64,000 nucleotides of DNA from Hemicentrotus pulcherrimus (GCA_003118195.1 BEXV01000128.1:93059-157058), one strand, 5' to 3'. Positions 12,446 to 25,092 are shown, counted from the stretch's first letter. Translations and numbers: made by a program. The notes: generated by a model from the letters alone, not told the origin.

Positions 12446-12964
12446 TTATCAGAGGGAAAGTAATAGCAGAGGCATTTGTACCGAATGGTGGCATCAAATC
12501 CTCCAAGGCACCTGTCCCTACGCTACCCCCAGCAACCACCACAAAGAGGCCACCATTTAAGTTCCCTGACTTCAGAGAGCGCCAGTGGTGGGAACCAGTC
12601 CTCCGTCGGCCACACCCAAGGAATCCTCCCCCAAGACAACCTGAGTGGAGGAATCCTTTCTTGGACTTCCAGAACCCCCCTCCACTGGTCCTTGCTGATG
12701 AAGCCCCGCCTCCAGAACCCCAGCACCTTGAGGAACCTGATCTGCCTCTCATGGTGGCTGACCAGCCACGCCTAGCGTATCAGCATGGAGCATACAAGGA
12801 GACATTCCCATGGCAATACAGGAGAAGATACACGTTAAAGGTGGACAAGGTTTACAAGGGAGAGGAGATGATTTCAGTCAAGTCAACAGTCAATGTCTTT
12901 ACGGAACCAGAGGAAAGCATGTGTGGAAAACAACTCAAAATGGATACAAGATACCTTATTGCTG
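12446..12964 (+). CDS. TIMP exon with proline-rich insert
   Basis: The acceptor is TTTTCAG at 12439-12445 and the donor is G|GTAAGT at 12964/12965, a perfect donor. The exon starts with two bases of a split codon and ends with one base of a Gly codon, so it needs a phase-1 intron before it and leaves one after it. Residues 2-12 (IRGKVIAEAFV) are strand A. Residues 13-122 are rich in proline (27 of 110), with P/R/W motifs such as RRPHPRNPPPRQP and a more acidic half (EAPPPEPQHLEEPDLP). Residues 129-139 (YTLKVDKVYKG) resume the TIMP fold; Cys160 in MCGK is the usual Cys70 position; RYLIAG ends the exon. An upstream ATG in the same open frame (12340) lies in the intron and is not taken as the start, because the acceptor and the TIMP alignment both begin at 12446. 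Confidence 0.88.
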
Positions 12965-15900
12965 GTAAGTTACAAGAATTTTGTTTTCTTCACACAAAAG
13001 AAATGGATTAATATCTCAGCGGCAATGCCAGGCTGACATGACCCCAAATTAACCATTAGATGTAAAAATCATGGCCATTTGGGGGAAATGAAATTCTTTG
13101 TTTTATCTATTGTCGGTCTGGTGTTGGTCTCTTTGTGACTAAACTACAAACATCTATTTGTGCCATCCATGAAACTGATATGATACCAAACCAACAATAT
13201 TTGTGGGAATGTGCATTATTTGATATATTTGTTGGACTTGAAAGCATCACCCTTACTTACATTTCTTCTGTGCACTAAAGTGAATAGTACTGTATGAATA
13301 CAATGTTCCTAATTTTGTATTGCCTAGTCTGGCAGTCATCACTCGATTGAGAGTTGAAATATCTGGAGCAAACACGCAGTGGCTAATATGTATAAAGTTC
13401 TGTTTTTAACATCCTTGAGAGATGTTTAAATGTCAATCAAAAATTGCTCCAATCGTATTTACTAACACCCTGAACAAATGTATACATTTCAAACAGCTCA
13501 ATTGTTAAACCCATTATTTGTTCTCCTTTATAGGGGAGAGAACAGAGGAGGCAAAGTGTTTGAAAACTAACATAACTTATTCATTTGCACCCACATTTCA
13601 ATGGATGTGCATTATAACAATTTGCTTTTCAGAGAAAGTGGTATGAAATGAAAGATGGGACGGAAATATATCATTACTGATTTGTTAAGCATCCAGGGGT
13701 AAAGAGATTTTGCTTGAACAGAGAATGTTGCTTTTCTTGAAATATAAGTAAACTTAACTTCTTCAGTGTCTTCAAGAAATAAGTCTCCTATGACGACTCG
13801 CGTAAGAAGTTATGAGTTAACTATACATATCTGGGTGTGTACATACAAATTCATATATACAATCAAGAATGCATTTTGACTGTACAGGTATTTGTATCTT
13901 TTTATTGGCCGCTATCCAAGAAATAACTTCCATTCCTTGAAAGGTGTGAGAGTCCATTCAGGAGGACTTACAAACTATCATGTAAACACATGAGGTTATG
14001 AATACCCCTTATACAGTGTGTAAACATTCAATGAGCTAGGACCCTAGGGCCTACATACATTTTTCACCATTAGATAATAATTCACCTCTTTCTTTTTTTT
14101 CTTGATTTTTTCTTCTCTAGTTTACAAAGCAACAACAAAAAGCAATTACTTCTTGCTGTCTTTACAAAAACATAGAAATCTTGTTGGCCCTTATTTTAAC
14201 TTTGTCACTTACAACCTTTAACTTGAAATCTGCAATTTTGCTTCAGTCGACTAAGTCAAGGATGTGAATGTACCCATGTTGAATCAAATTGGATATGAAC
14301 TCTTGAACCACCTAAGATCTGAAAATGCAGAATTAGGTCTTGCTCCCATCTTCCCTCACCTAGCTACCTTGCGTAAGGGTGTGGGCGTAGGTGTCAAGTA
14401 GAGAATTGAACCCTGTGAAAATTTGCCAGAAAGTCTCCACCCAGTAGCACATTTGATTATTTTCCCTGTAAACAACCTGTACTTGAGGATGACTCTGCAT
14501 CAAGTTGGAGGCATGTGAACCTCACAAATAAAAGAGGCAAACATTTCAAATATGCCCAGAAATAAACATCTGTGGTACAAATGAATACACCCCATGCATA
14601 TGCCAATGATTGTTATCATTTCAGTACATTCTAAATATTACCTTTTTGATCACCACATTCTGAATATTCAGTGAAATCTAAGTTTAATTGAAATTGAAGT
14701 TGAGCCTACATATCTAAACTTTAATTGTTTTGTATACAAGATTTTATTCAAGGGTATATTTTTTAGTAAAGGGCTATATTTCACATTTTTTTAATTCTCA
14801 AATATTTTAATAAAGGGATTCTACTCGATAGAGAAAAAATTAAGAAAATACACACATGTTATGTTTTTCAGGTTTGCTCCTACATATACAACATATAAAA
14901 TGAGAAAGTTTGAAATATTCAAGGTTTTCAATCAATTTGTGATAGATTCTAACAAATTGTTACCTGACGGTATCTGAAAAAGGCCACTGATGATCTAATG
15001 AAAACTAAAAAGGCCATCCAATTCATAAGACTTCACTTATTAGTTGTGGTAGGATAAGCCCCCCTATTTATAGACTTCATTCACTTGTTCAGCTTCCGTT
15101 CAATTATGGAATGCTGCAGTGCAGGTGGAACTGGACTAGGTGATGTGGTCCAACCCTTCAAATTAAGAGTCTAATCTAAGCCTTTCATTCAAGAATACAT
15201 GAATTTTAGAAGATAGACCAGAATAAAATGGATACTAATGAAGACCTAATTGTGCTATGAAGAGGTTTCAAATAAGTTCCAAGAAGTTAATCCAGAGGTG
15301 ACTTCAGACAATTCAACAAGACCATGAAAGCACGTTGCCTTATAACTTATAGAACAGGGAAGGGGTAGTAATTCCCCTTCCCTCTCTTAATCATAGTTGT
15401 TCAAGTCATTAAAACTTTTGAAAAGAAATAATTCTGAAGTTTCCTTTTACAAATCTTTTCTAACAAGATTAGCATCCTGCCCATTTCAAGATTTAATTAA
15501 TATGTACATTCCTTGAAGACTTAGGTAACACCCACACTAATGTAATCTCCTATTTCATCTAGGAAAGTTCATACGATCCTTGTCGATCATTGTAGACTCA
15601 CCACATTTACTTTCTTGTTACATATCCACATGTTATTTATGAAATAATAGTAATATCATTATCATACAGTGAGCACAACAGAGAAACAATGTTTAAACAG
15701 ATCAGCAACAAAAGAATAATGACATATCTTGAAATAATTCATCAACCCTTGATCACACACTAGACCTAACACTTATCCTAAACCTTACCTAGCTGCGACT
15801 CTAATCCTAGACCTAACACTTATCCTAAACCTTACCTATCTGCGACTCTAATCCTAGACCTAACACTTATCCTAAACCTTACCTAGCTGCGACTCTAATC

Positions 15901-18900
15901 CTAGCCCTATACCCAAGTTAGAATAAACCCTAGAATGAATGTCGTCAAAGCAAATGTAGGGTCCCTTCAAATAATATATCATAAACAAGGTGGAAAGGAT
16001 ATCAAGACAACACATCGGCCAAGGCGGCCATTACGAGAAAGGATAAGGATCCAAGAAAATGAACTTGACTTGACATTTAATGGCATCTAAGGAATGTAAA
16101 GGTATAAAGAGTCAGCTGTTGTCAGTCATTAAGGATCTTCCATTGTTCTTATACAGTTCGAAATCAAACTTCCTGTACTGTCATGTATATCTCGCCTTAT
16201 GCCTTCTAGATGATGTGTCAAGTTACCCCTCCAGAGTGGGCATCTCATAATAGAATTTGTCCCAAAATCATTGTCAAACATAAATTTTTTCAGCTCTCAT
16301 TCCCATACATTATAATTACAGTATAATACTGTTAACTTTCAAAAATGAACGGGAAGAACTATAAAAGAATACATATATTTTTCTCAATGCAAATAGCTTG
16401 GCAATGGAAAAGAGTTAACACAATTGAAACAAGGGTGCACATCCTCACATTCACCCAGCACATTCAAACAAATCGTTCCTATTTTCACGAAGTGACAGTA
16501 GTGAGGAAAATCTGCACGCAAATTGTATAAGACTTACATTCACTACAGACACTTCGTGAAAACAGGGACGAAATAATGCAATATTTGATTCATGCCTTGC
16601 ACTTTAAATCTTTCTGTGCTTGCTACTTGGATGCCTGTACTATAATTAATTCAAAGACCTTAATGTTTCTCCTACCTAGCCAGTCATAAAATAGTGTGAA
16701 AATGGGATAAGGGGTATTTCATACAGTCAGGAATTGTCAATAATGATATATATCTATGTATCTAAAGAGTACCCACCAAAAATGAACTCTATGATTGATT
16801 CAAATAAACCTTTCAGCCCATAATGACATTCCCAACTACTTCTACGAAATGTCCAAACTTGTCACTCAAGCTTGCAAACATTGGCTAGTCTTTGGTTAGT
16901 GTGAAAAGAACAAAAAATGGTAGGCGTTGCTGGTGCAGAAAAGAATTATCAATATTGTGATAACTCTGCAGCTTTACACTGTACAAGGTGATGTGTCGAC
17001 AAAAGGGTTGCTGGCAGGCAGGTCTTGGGTAGGGTCACTGAAATACCAATTATGTCACAAAATACAAACAAAAAGGCACCAAAATGGCTTTGACTTTGAA
17101 GCAATAGTTCACTGCATCTTTTTTGTTAACAACCAGACCTTTACTCATTTTGTTTTACACATTCTTCTCGGCATTCCAATGGACATAGTTCATGTTAAAA
17201 GTCACTTGTACTGAGGGATAATTGTTAGAAAAAGTGCAGGGAGAGTAGTTGCACAATTGATTGCACTCCTTGCACTTCGTTTATATCAAGAACATCTGGG
17301 GCCATGTCAGGAGATTAATGGGACAATTCATTAAGGAAATGTGGTATGCTGGACTTGAAGAATTGTAGAATGTATAGATACATCCTTGATTTTACATTCC
17401 TTTTTGATTTGTTATTTTATGATAGTTTGTTCATTTTGTACTGTATCCAAAAGACTATTTACTTTGGAAGGTAGTGAAATACTTGATTGGCAACCACATC
17501 TCTCAGAAGTGAGTGCTCCACTTCAACTTCCAGTGCTGTTTCAGTACATTGAACGAATTTGTGAACGTTAAGTGTAACCAAGAAGTTGGTGTAAGATATT
17601 TTGCAACATTACAAAAACTGAACTATTTTTCAGTGCACTAGCTGAGAACTGTTGTATTGAATGGTCATTACCTCTGCACTGTCATCAAATTGTCTAGGAG
17701 TAGTCAAAACATCCCAATCCTGACATGTCTTGCATTTGATGGAGAAAGAGACCCAGGGGTACTTGGGCTACAAACCACAGACACTATAGGGGCCATTGCT
17801 TAGCAGATGGGGGTTAAGAGGGGTACATCACCACACACTAGGAGGGGGCTCCTTTAGTCTGTGGCAACGTATATATACTGGCTCAAGCAGAAAGGGTGCA
17901 TATTTGAGCAATGGAGGGGGTCAAGATTGTTGACTGGTCGGTTTCTTGTTTATACTGAAGCAATAACAATTAAGATGTTTATTATGAAAGGAAGTTGTTT
18001 CCCAATCACCTGGGCATCTCATCTGCCAAAGTGTCATCCTTAACTAAGATATCAAGTCAAACCCTGAAACAGTCAGAAGAGGGTAAAATAGGAGTCACTG
18101 TGTGTCATGACCTCTTATAAATCATCAATTTATTAAAATGAATTTGATTACAATGACTCTTCATCTCTCCCTATCTCTCTCTCTCTTCCTCTCTACCTCC
18201 CTCACTTTCTCTTCCCCTCTCTATCTCTCTTTCTCTCTTTCCAATCTTTTTCTATCCAGGTTATATTGTTGATGGGGAGATCTTCATAGGCCTGTGTGAC
18301 TGGGTAGTTGAGAAGTCCAAGCTCACCAAGGATCAGAGGAGAGGACTCAGGCATACCTACAAGAAATATTGCGATGTCTGCAGAGTAAGTGAGCTTTCTA
18401 ATTCTTTTAATGTCACACCGCCAAACCATCCAGTTCTTGGCCAATCTGGATATTGTCATTTTTTGTTTGGTCCTTTATCGGTTGGGTGTTGGTCTTGTTA
18501 GTGTGTCTGAGGTATCAGAGCTGTACATTCAAACCAATGCAGTCAAACAGAGATCTTCTAGTTGAATCCATACCATAACATGCACACTCTAATGTCTCAT
18601 TAATATTGAATTGTACAAGACTGTGTTTTTTTTTTAAATGGGGGAAATCTGAGGGGTTCTCAAGATGCATGGATGAATACCAAATAATCATATTGTTTCA
18701 AACAGATAAGTTACTGCATTTTCTATTTTTACATTTCTAATTTCTACAGCATCATCAAACCACAAATGACACAGATAGCATTGAGTACACATACATGTAT
18801 CTCTAGGATGTTAAGCCATACTGATCTGAATTTATTAATATAGTCTTGACCTAATCTCTGAATATGAGGAAGCATGAGGACCCAAATAGTGTCATGATAT

Positions 18901-21806
18901 AGTTCCCAGTTCCTGAGGAGACCTCAGCGCTTAATTGACTTGGACATGGGGAAGGTTAGATGGGGAAAGGAGTGACTTGAGATTTTCATTTCAGACAGAA
19001 AACTCAAATTTTAAGTCCATTATAGCTTTTTCTTATCCCTTTTTCTTATCCCTTACAAAGAATTATGAATTGTCAGTAAAAAATGGGCAACTACTTGTTT
19101 TAAATGTCAACAGCGCTACTGAAACATCCATTGCAATATATGCACATCCCAACAAGAATTGTATCAAAAACATCTTTCAAAATTTTGTATGGTCCTAAAT
19201 CCTTACACTAATAAAATAACTAAACAATAGACAAATATTACCATTTGACAAATGCTGCATAACTTCAGCAGCTTATGTACGTCACAATATAACCCCCCAA
19301 AAAACCAATCCTTCACATCTATTTGTAAAAGATTATATTCTCCAAGCATGACAAATCAGCAAAACTAAGCTGAATAAAAGAAACAATTTGTCACTTTTTG
19401 TTCCCATTGAAAAGAAGCATTGGAAGTAGTAGAGAAACACCCATCACTGTGTTACACCTACAGAAATAGTGCAATACAATTACCACAATATGACAGTAAG
19501 TACCTTGCCTCTTCTTGCATTCCATAGTTGTGTGCTGACAGTACAACCTGTCAAGCAAACAATTTAAATCCTTTACCGGTACATATTTTGTCTTTTATAG
19601 TTAACAAAGTGTGGAAATAAACTGTCATAAAACAGCAAAACAGGTTTGGGAATCAAATGCAAGGAGTATCCCTATCTGATACAACATATTTGATTTGTTT
19701 TATCAATATATGTAGGACATACTAAAAGAAGAATTTTGTCCAGATATAATGTAAACACAAACAGTTTATTCAACCACTGTTGGAAAAAGATTTACAACAT
19801 ACATGTACCTTTCTAAAGAGTTATTCACCTTTGTTCAAAATACAAGCAAAGTATGGAATATCAATTATTTTTCCCAAAAAATTGTAGCATCGAGCTTGTA
19901 GAAAAACAAGTTCAGGAATCAATACATCAACCTTGGAAGTTTTAAGTGAACTGAAAAATAAAGAAGAAAAATTGTTTTAACGGTTTGTTACAATCAGTGG
20001 GTCACTTCCTGTCACACATCCTATCCTTATTACACCAGACTGGTTGTCAAGAAAACATGTTTACTGTCCTCACATAACACAAGACGTTTTCAAAATCTCA
20101 TTACCGATTACTAAACGATTACAATCCTACAACCGTTCATCAGCTTTCCCTTTCACTTCTGTAATGTATTCTTTGCTGAACGCTACTTGACCCTCAGTCA
20201 TCACACTTAACAATTAAAAAGGCATTGAAAAGCATAAACAGGAAGGTCCACTTCATCCAGTCAGGTCAGACTGATCCTAGACTGTCTATATACAAAGGAA
20301 GGGGGTTGAGATCACTTTAGGGCTCACTTTAAGTAGATAACAAGGATATGATGACACCAACTTTGGAACAATTTTGTTTGTTCTCCCATAATCAAATACT
20401 TCCCACTCTCATCATGAGACAATGATAGATAGAAAATCGGTCATCCTAAGAGATTACACACACACACCCACACAAAGAAAACATTGTATGAAGACTAAGA
20501 TATCGTAAGATTTGTTCTTTCAACTAATACTTTTATTGATAATTTGCATGTTCTGTATTGTTTAAATTGTTTAAAAGCATGGTATATTGTACAGTAGTTG
20601 GTATGCCAATTGCCTTGGTGTGTTATTCAAAACTTTGTACACAACTTATAGTTGGATGATTTGTCTACTGCGTGTTCAATAATTGTGTCATCTTCAGCCC
20701 TCAGGGGTACGTACCTGCACCCATCAAAGCATTGTCTTATACAGCAGGGGGTTGTTTTGCACACCTTGTTTACTCCCTGAGATGGAATGTCAATTAACCT
20801 TTATACAAGGCAAATTGCCTACGTTTGTATGTTGTGGGAAAGTGTGTCTACAGAAGGGTCATCCAAATTCATTTTCTACAAATAATAACAGCTAAAGCAG
20901 AGGACCTGGGAAGAGTGGTTTTGCCTCCTGAGCCATAAACCTACCAAAATACATTAGTAAAAGCAGATTTCAAACCCAATTCTTTGAATCCTAACTCTAC
21001 AAAAATGTGGGCTAGGAGTCTTTAGAAAATGTGTACTACTTGAAAGCAAATTGTATCCATTGAGTTCATTAAAATGGAAGGACAGGTCTAGTCATGCAGT
21101 AGACAGAGATTTGACATTGTCCCAGACAACTTGAGTATCAACAGACGGCAACATGTGTTCAAAAAGATTAACACTAAAACTAAAGAGTAGATTAGAGACG
21201 GGTGGGGAGCGGAGAACCTGACCCAGACAACAGTTTACCCGAAGGATTAAAGCAAATAGAACAGGTTTTTAAAACTTCAAAACAAAAACAAAAACACTGC
21301 TTCACTGAATAAAGTACAAACACAACCATTTCTATCCCTTACAGAAATTTGAAAATGACTGTAAAAATGAATAAATGAAGTTTGAAGACCTGGTTAAGAT
21401 ATAAATTTAAGTTCCTTTCAATAAAAAATACTTGTATCAAATTAATCACACACAGCCCATTTCTAAAGAGTACATATCATACTATTTTGTTTGGGCTTTT
21501 ATATACCTGGGCTGGATATCAGTCTTGTTTTGGGATATGTGCTATATAAATCTGAAATATCATTTTATAATTATGATTACATTTGTTATTCTCCTCTGTG
21601 TGTAGATCAAATCTGGTACTCTGTACTGGCCTCCTGAAGCCAAGGAGAAGGATGTCTGCCCTTACAATCCATACCTTTCAGGAAACACAGATTGCGAAGG
21701 AAAATATTCAAGTTGTATCAGGTCCTCAGACGGTACCTGCAACTGGATGGAGACGAGACAGCTCAAACACTGTAAGAGGAAAATAGAGAGTTCAGTATTC
21801 TTATAA
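12446..21806 (+). CDS. TIMP-like metalloproteinase inhibitor, 3 of its coding exons (5' end missing)
   Basis: Join 12446-12964, 18260-18384, 21606-21806; about 281 residues, incomplete at the N-terminus. TIMPs are secreted proteins that block matrix metalloproteinases by inserting their N-terminal Cys-X-Cys wedge into the active site. The product reads xIRGKVIAEAF (first strand), then a proline-rich insert, RRRYTLKVDKVYKGEEM, SMCGKQL, TRYLIAG, GLCDW, KKYCDVC, and a C-terminal CIRSSDGTCNWM. These match vertebrate TIMP segments (VIRAK, YEIKQIKMFKG, YLIAGK, LCDF, CIKRSDGSCAW) in the same order. Cysteines at residues 160, 186 and 211 fit the partners of the three N-terminal TIMP cysteines, which lie in the missing first exon. 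Introns are 5295 bp (phase 1) and 3221 bp (phase 0). The odd points are the insert of about 110 residues between strands A and B and an altered cysteine spacing in the C-domain. Family assignment is firm; inhibitory activity cannot be judged without the first exon. Confidence 0.88.
15765..15904. repeat. 47-bp unit, three tandem copies
   Basis: Unit begins CCTAACACTTATCCTAAACC and ends GACTCTAATCCTAGA; copies start at 15765, 15812 and 15859 and differ at only one or two positions (CTAGCTGCG versus CTATCTGCG). The near identity indicates recent expansion. It lies in the large TIMP intron. Confidence 0.9.
16474..16570. mobile_element. 97-bp hairpin, probable small MITE
   Basis: The left arm CGTTCCTATTTTCACGAAGTG and the right arm CACTTCGTGAAAACAGGGACG are inverted repeats. 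Pairing continues through CAGTAGTGA / TTCACTACAGA, for about 29 bp with few mismatches, around a loop of some 35 bp. There is no coding potential. It could be a foldback MITE or, less likely, a transcribed hairpin within the TIMP intron. Confidence 0.5.
18158..18256 (+). repeat. CT-rich tract ahead of TIMP exon
   Basis: About 100 nt of nearly pure pyrimidine (CTCTCT, TCCCT units) runs up to the acceptor at 18257-18259. It serves as an unusually long polypyrimidine tract and is also a microsatellite, so its length probably varies between alleles. Confidence 0.75.
18260..18384 (+). CDS. TIMP exon, end of N-domain
   Basis: The acceptor TCTATCCAG ends at 18259 after a nearly 100-nt pyrimidine tract; the donor is AGA|GTAAGT at 18384/18385. 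The first two bases complete the Gly codon opened by the previous exon. The exon encodes YIVDGEIFIGLCDWVV, then EKSKLTKDQRRGLRHTYKKY and CDVCR. The GLCDW cysteine (residue 186) corresponds to TIMP Cys99 and KKYC (211) to Cys124, which ends the inhibitory domain. The following VC (214) begins the C-domain. The intron after it is phase 0. Confidence 0.88.
18385..21605 (+). other. TIMP intron (3.2 kb)
   Basis: Phase-0 intron between the N-domain and C-domain exons. Only AT-rich unique-looking sequence and a short CA tract near 20458-20472 were seen; no further exon or mobile element was recognised. Confidence 0.75.
21606..21806 (+). CDS. TIMP terminal coding exon
   Basis: The acceptor GTGTGTAG ends at 21605. 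The exon encodes 66 residues from IKSGTLYW to the stop TAA at 21804-21806. It carries Cys233, 245, 252, 260 and 271; with Cys214 of the previous exon this gives six C-domain cysteines, the family number. SSCIRSSDGTCNWM closely resembles the last disulphide segment of TIMP-2/3. The stretch equivalent to the vertebrate CLWMDW segment is shortened to TDCEGKYSS, and an extra KHC lies near the end, so the disulphide pattern cannot be copied directly from vertebrate TIMPs. A basic CKRKIESS tail closes the protein. Confidence 0.87.
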   Translation: MKSGTLYWPPEAKEKDVCPYNPYLSGNTDCEGKYSSCIRSSDGTCNWMETRQLKHCKRKIESSVFL

Positions 21807-22450
21807 CTCTACAAAGAGCAGTACCTGACAAGAGGCTTCCAGAACTGACCTTAAAGATTGCTTTAGCAATGTGGAAGGAATATGTGGTGCACTGCTAGAG
21901 ACATGGGCAAGTGGAAAGCAATGATGACAGCAGATGAATTGTCCAAACTGTGCAGTTTCCCATTGTTCTCCCTTGGAGCAGTCGCCACAATGAAAGAATT
22001 GCTTGGAGAAACTTCTGAGAGCTCTGCAATGGAACACTTTGTACAGAAGCTCTGGATTCCTTCCATCCAAAGAGTCTAAGTTCACACACCTACTCTATGA
22101 TGCAGCCTTTGACTACAACGAGAGCTGCCTATGGAGGATTCATCTTGTTGCAGTTGTCTTGATGTTAGTCCATGGCTTACAGGATGTCGGATGTACACCC
22201 CTTACAAGAGTTCCCTTGATAGGAACACTTTGGAGGACTGTCCGTCATGTGTTCACCCTATTGAGATCAAATGATTCTGGTGTGGTCACCTTCAGAAACA
22301 CAGGTTTTACTGTGGACATGGCCCCTAGCTGGCTCAAGTATTGGTATTCACATAAACTTTGCAACTGTGTTTACAGTCTGGTCCAGTAAGCAAGGAAATT
22401 TGAAGTTCTTTAAACAACATTATATTATGTGCCTGATTAAACAGACATGA
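21807..22450 (+). other. probable TIMP 3' untranslated region
   Basis: Sequence directly after the TIMP stop is visibly richer in G+C up to about 22400 than the AT-rich DNA beyond. It contains a 128-codon open frame (22003-22389) starting MEKLLRALQW with no family I recognise. No AATAAA was identified in the first kilobase, so the polyadenylation site is unknown; AATAAA at 27521-27530, followed by a GT-rich stretch, is one distant candidate. Boundaries are inferred. Confidence 0.4.
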
Positions 22451-25028
22451 AGATATGTTAATTCAAAAGCTTGTAGTTACTGCTTTGAAACTATGAGCGA
22501 AATATTCCGTGGTTTGAAGCTGGACTTAGACGGGTGATTTGGGATCATGTGCCCAACAAAAAAGTATAAGATGTACTATTTAAATTATGAATCCTATATG
22601 TTTTAAGCTACTAATGGTGGTGATGACCGACGGCCAGGATAGAAAGTTGAGAAAAATGGAGATCCGTATACTTCTCAGGAGACAAGAGAACTTGACTTGC
22701 ATATCAAAGTTGATAACATCTAAAACTTTGATAACTTTTTTTATACTGCAGTATTCTAATGCAAGTACATCTTGAGATTTAAAAATTACGAGGTTTATAA
22801 CACAAACAAAAAGGAAATGAAATATGATAAATACTTCCAACTGTGTATGCAATTTTGAAATATGAATTATTCAAAGTATTATATCAAATTATGTATCATC
22901 AATAGATTATTTATTATTGAAGAAAGGTGTAAATGATGGGTTGTGTTACTCTCCCCTCCTACTTATATATATGTATATTTTATATATATACATATACTTT
23001 TCTTAAGTTTTATGTAGTTTGTTGAAGTGCTAAATGTTCATTTAGGATTCATTATCATGAAACTGTTATAAATACGCCCATGCTTCAAAGGCTTGTCCAT
23101 GTAGATATGCTGTAGTAAACTTTGGCATTTGTATAAGGTGTAAATGTCCAACATGCATTCTCTGAGTTCTGTTTTATAGGATACAGAAATGTACAACATA
23201 TTACACTTATGTCAAGCCTTATATAAACAAATAATTTCAAAGTCGCCACATTTTTTTCAAAGGCATATCTGAAAAAGGCTTAAAGATTGGTTTGTTACGT
23301 CATTTTGTTTGTGGCATCATGGAGGGAGAAAAATCAGTGCTTGTTTGGCATTCATTCAGATATTGAGATCAATATAGAAGTAAACTCATAATATTGAATG
23401 GCTAAAAAGCATCACAGTGGATAAAAATATAGAGATATGAAGACATTGGTCGGATGAGGTGTACCATTCTATGCATAAAATTCCATTGTCTTTAAGTCAT
23501 GTTACTAGGTTTTTCTGCACTATATCTTTGCCATGATTGAAGTGGTTTCAGCTCCAGAGCTGCTGATGTCAATGGCAATTTGTTCCTGCATGACAGATGT
23601 CATTAGCTGGAAGCAATATGGTCATCATTGTCTCACAGGAGTCATTTCTTAAAGGTTCAAGATGCAAGCCCAGGTCAGCTGCGGTCGCGATGTATCATCG
23701 TGTCTGTCCACAGACTCGTTGTTCTTCTGATTGTCTGTCCCTAAGTCCATGTGAGCAAGCCTTCATGCTCACTCATGAAGTAGAAGTGTAAATCAAACCA
23801 GTTAGGCTGAATTAGTGCATGCTCATCATTTGGCTGGTCCAGTAAAAAAAGAGATTTAACTTGTCAATACTTACTCCAGATCCAAGGTCAAGATGACAAT
23901 TTGTCATGTTTGCGTCTAAACAAAATCCTACAAAGCATTATATTCATGTCATATATTTCATGTTTATCTGTACAGGTGTACTTCTAAAACTGTAATCAAA
24001 TTCATGAAGCAATATGGGTGCTGAATCAAGTAAATCTAAATTGACATACGTTTCTAAAATCTTCATTTTAAGGGGAACAAACCGATTGCCTGTATTCATC
24101 CTAAGTTCTCTGATTGTTTTGTTGGTTTAGCGCCAAGGCAACAATTTGTTTTTTTTTTAAAACAGCCAAGTCACTGTGATTAAAGCATCCATTTCAATAT
24201 CCTTTATATATCCATGTTGACTGCAGACCCTTAAAGTAAAGGCCTATATACTTTTGTCAATGACCATGCATTATATCCATTAAGCAAGGACCTAATGATC
24301 TAATACATGCAGACAATTGGCTGGGCTTGCAAAAATTGTTATTCACATCAATTGCAACTTTTCCTAAATGGTTGTAATAGATTGCTAGTGTTTTGGATGC
24401 TATGACACTTTGGATATTGAATCCATACTGCATTAAAATGTCAAAATCAATGAAAATCATTGGGTAATCAACTGTCAAAGTGAAAGCTTACTTTCCAATA
24501 TGTTCCAGAAGACATTGCAACCTGATATGCATGAGAAGCACTATTATCCCCAAAACATGGATGGATTTTGAAAATGTACATAAAATCTGTGCGACTGTAA
24601 TGTGTTATGTGTACTTTTTATGAACTTTCATTTAATCTGCTAGTTATAATACTTGTACTGAACTTTTCTTGGCTTACTAGGCAAAATCCTTTTCACTTGG
24701 TTTCATCCTTTCTGCAGCGTGACACCAAATGCTTGCTCACTTCTCAAAATAGCAACAGGATTTGGTTAGAGTTAAACAAATTGGACCCTTTTGGTATATA
24801 TTTCTTAAAATAGACCTATCAATTAAGCTAGACCTCTTCCCTTCCCTCTTCCATTCGACTTTAAAGACTCTCTTGGCTATTTTCTAAATTTGTGATGACA
24901 TCACTTTCCTGGGAGTTTCTCCTATACCCACCATCAAAGACCAACCTTCAAATACAAACACCTCTTTAAGCCTTGTTCCCACTAACATGGTGAACCATCA
25001 AATGACCTGCGGTAGACATTTTATCTTG

Positions 25029-25092
25029 TGAGAGCCAGAAGGGCGTTCACTCTGAATTAAAGTTTTGGAACTTACACCCTCCTGGCTCTAAA
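25029..25092. repeat. dispersed hairpin family, copy 2
   Basis: TGAGAGCCAGAAGGGCGTT on the left pairs with AACTTACACCCTCCTGGCTC on the right, over about 20 bp with a few mismatches and a loop of about 25 bp. Confidence 0.65.

Larger units (their letters stand above)
12965..18259 (+). other. TIMP intron (5.3 kb)
   Basis: Non-coding, AT-rich. It holds three tandem 47-bp units (15765-15904), a 97-bp foldback hairpin (16474-16570) and ends in a long CT tract. If the upstream exon is not spliced at 12964, the frame runs to a stop at 13009-13011, adding a short unrelated tail. Confidence 0.8.

Noticed and set aside
12390..12752. Gly-rich minus-strand open frame over the TIMP exon
   Set aside because: It is the reverse of the proline-rich coding strand; the plus strand has matching splice sites and TIMP similarity.
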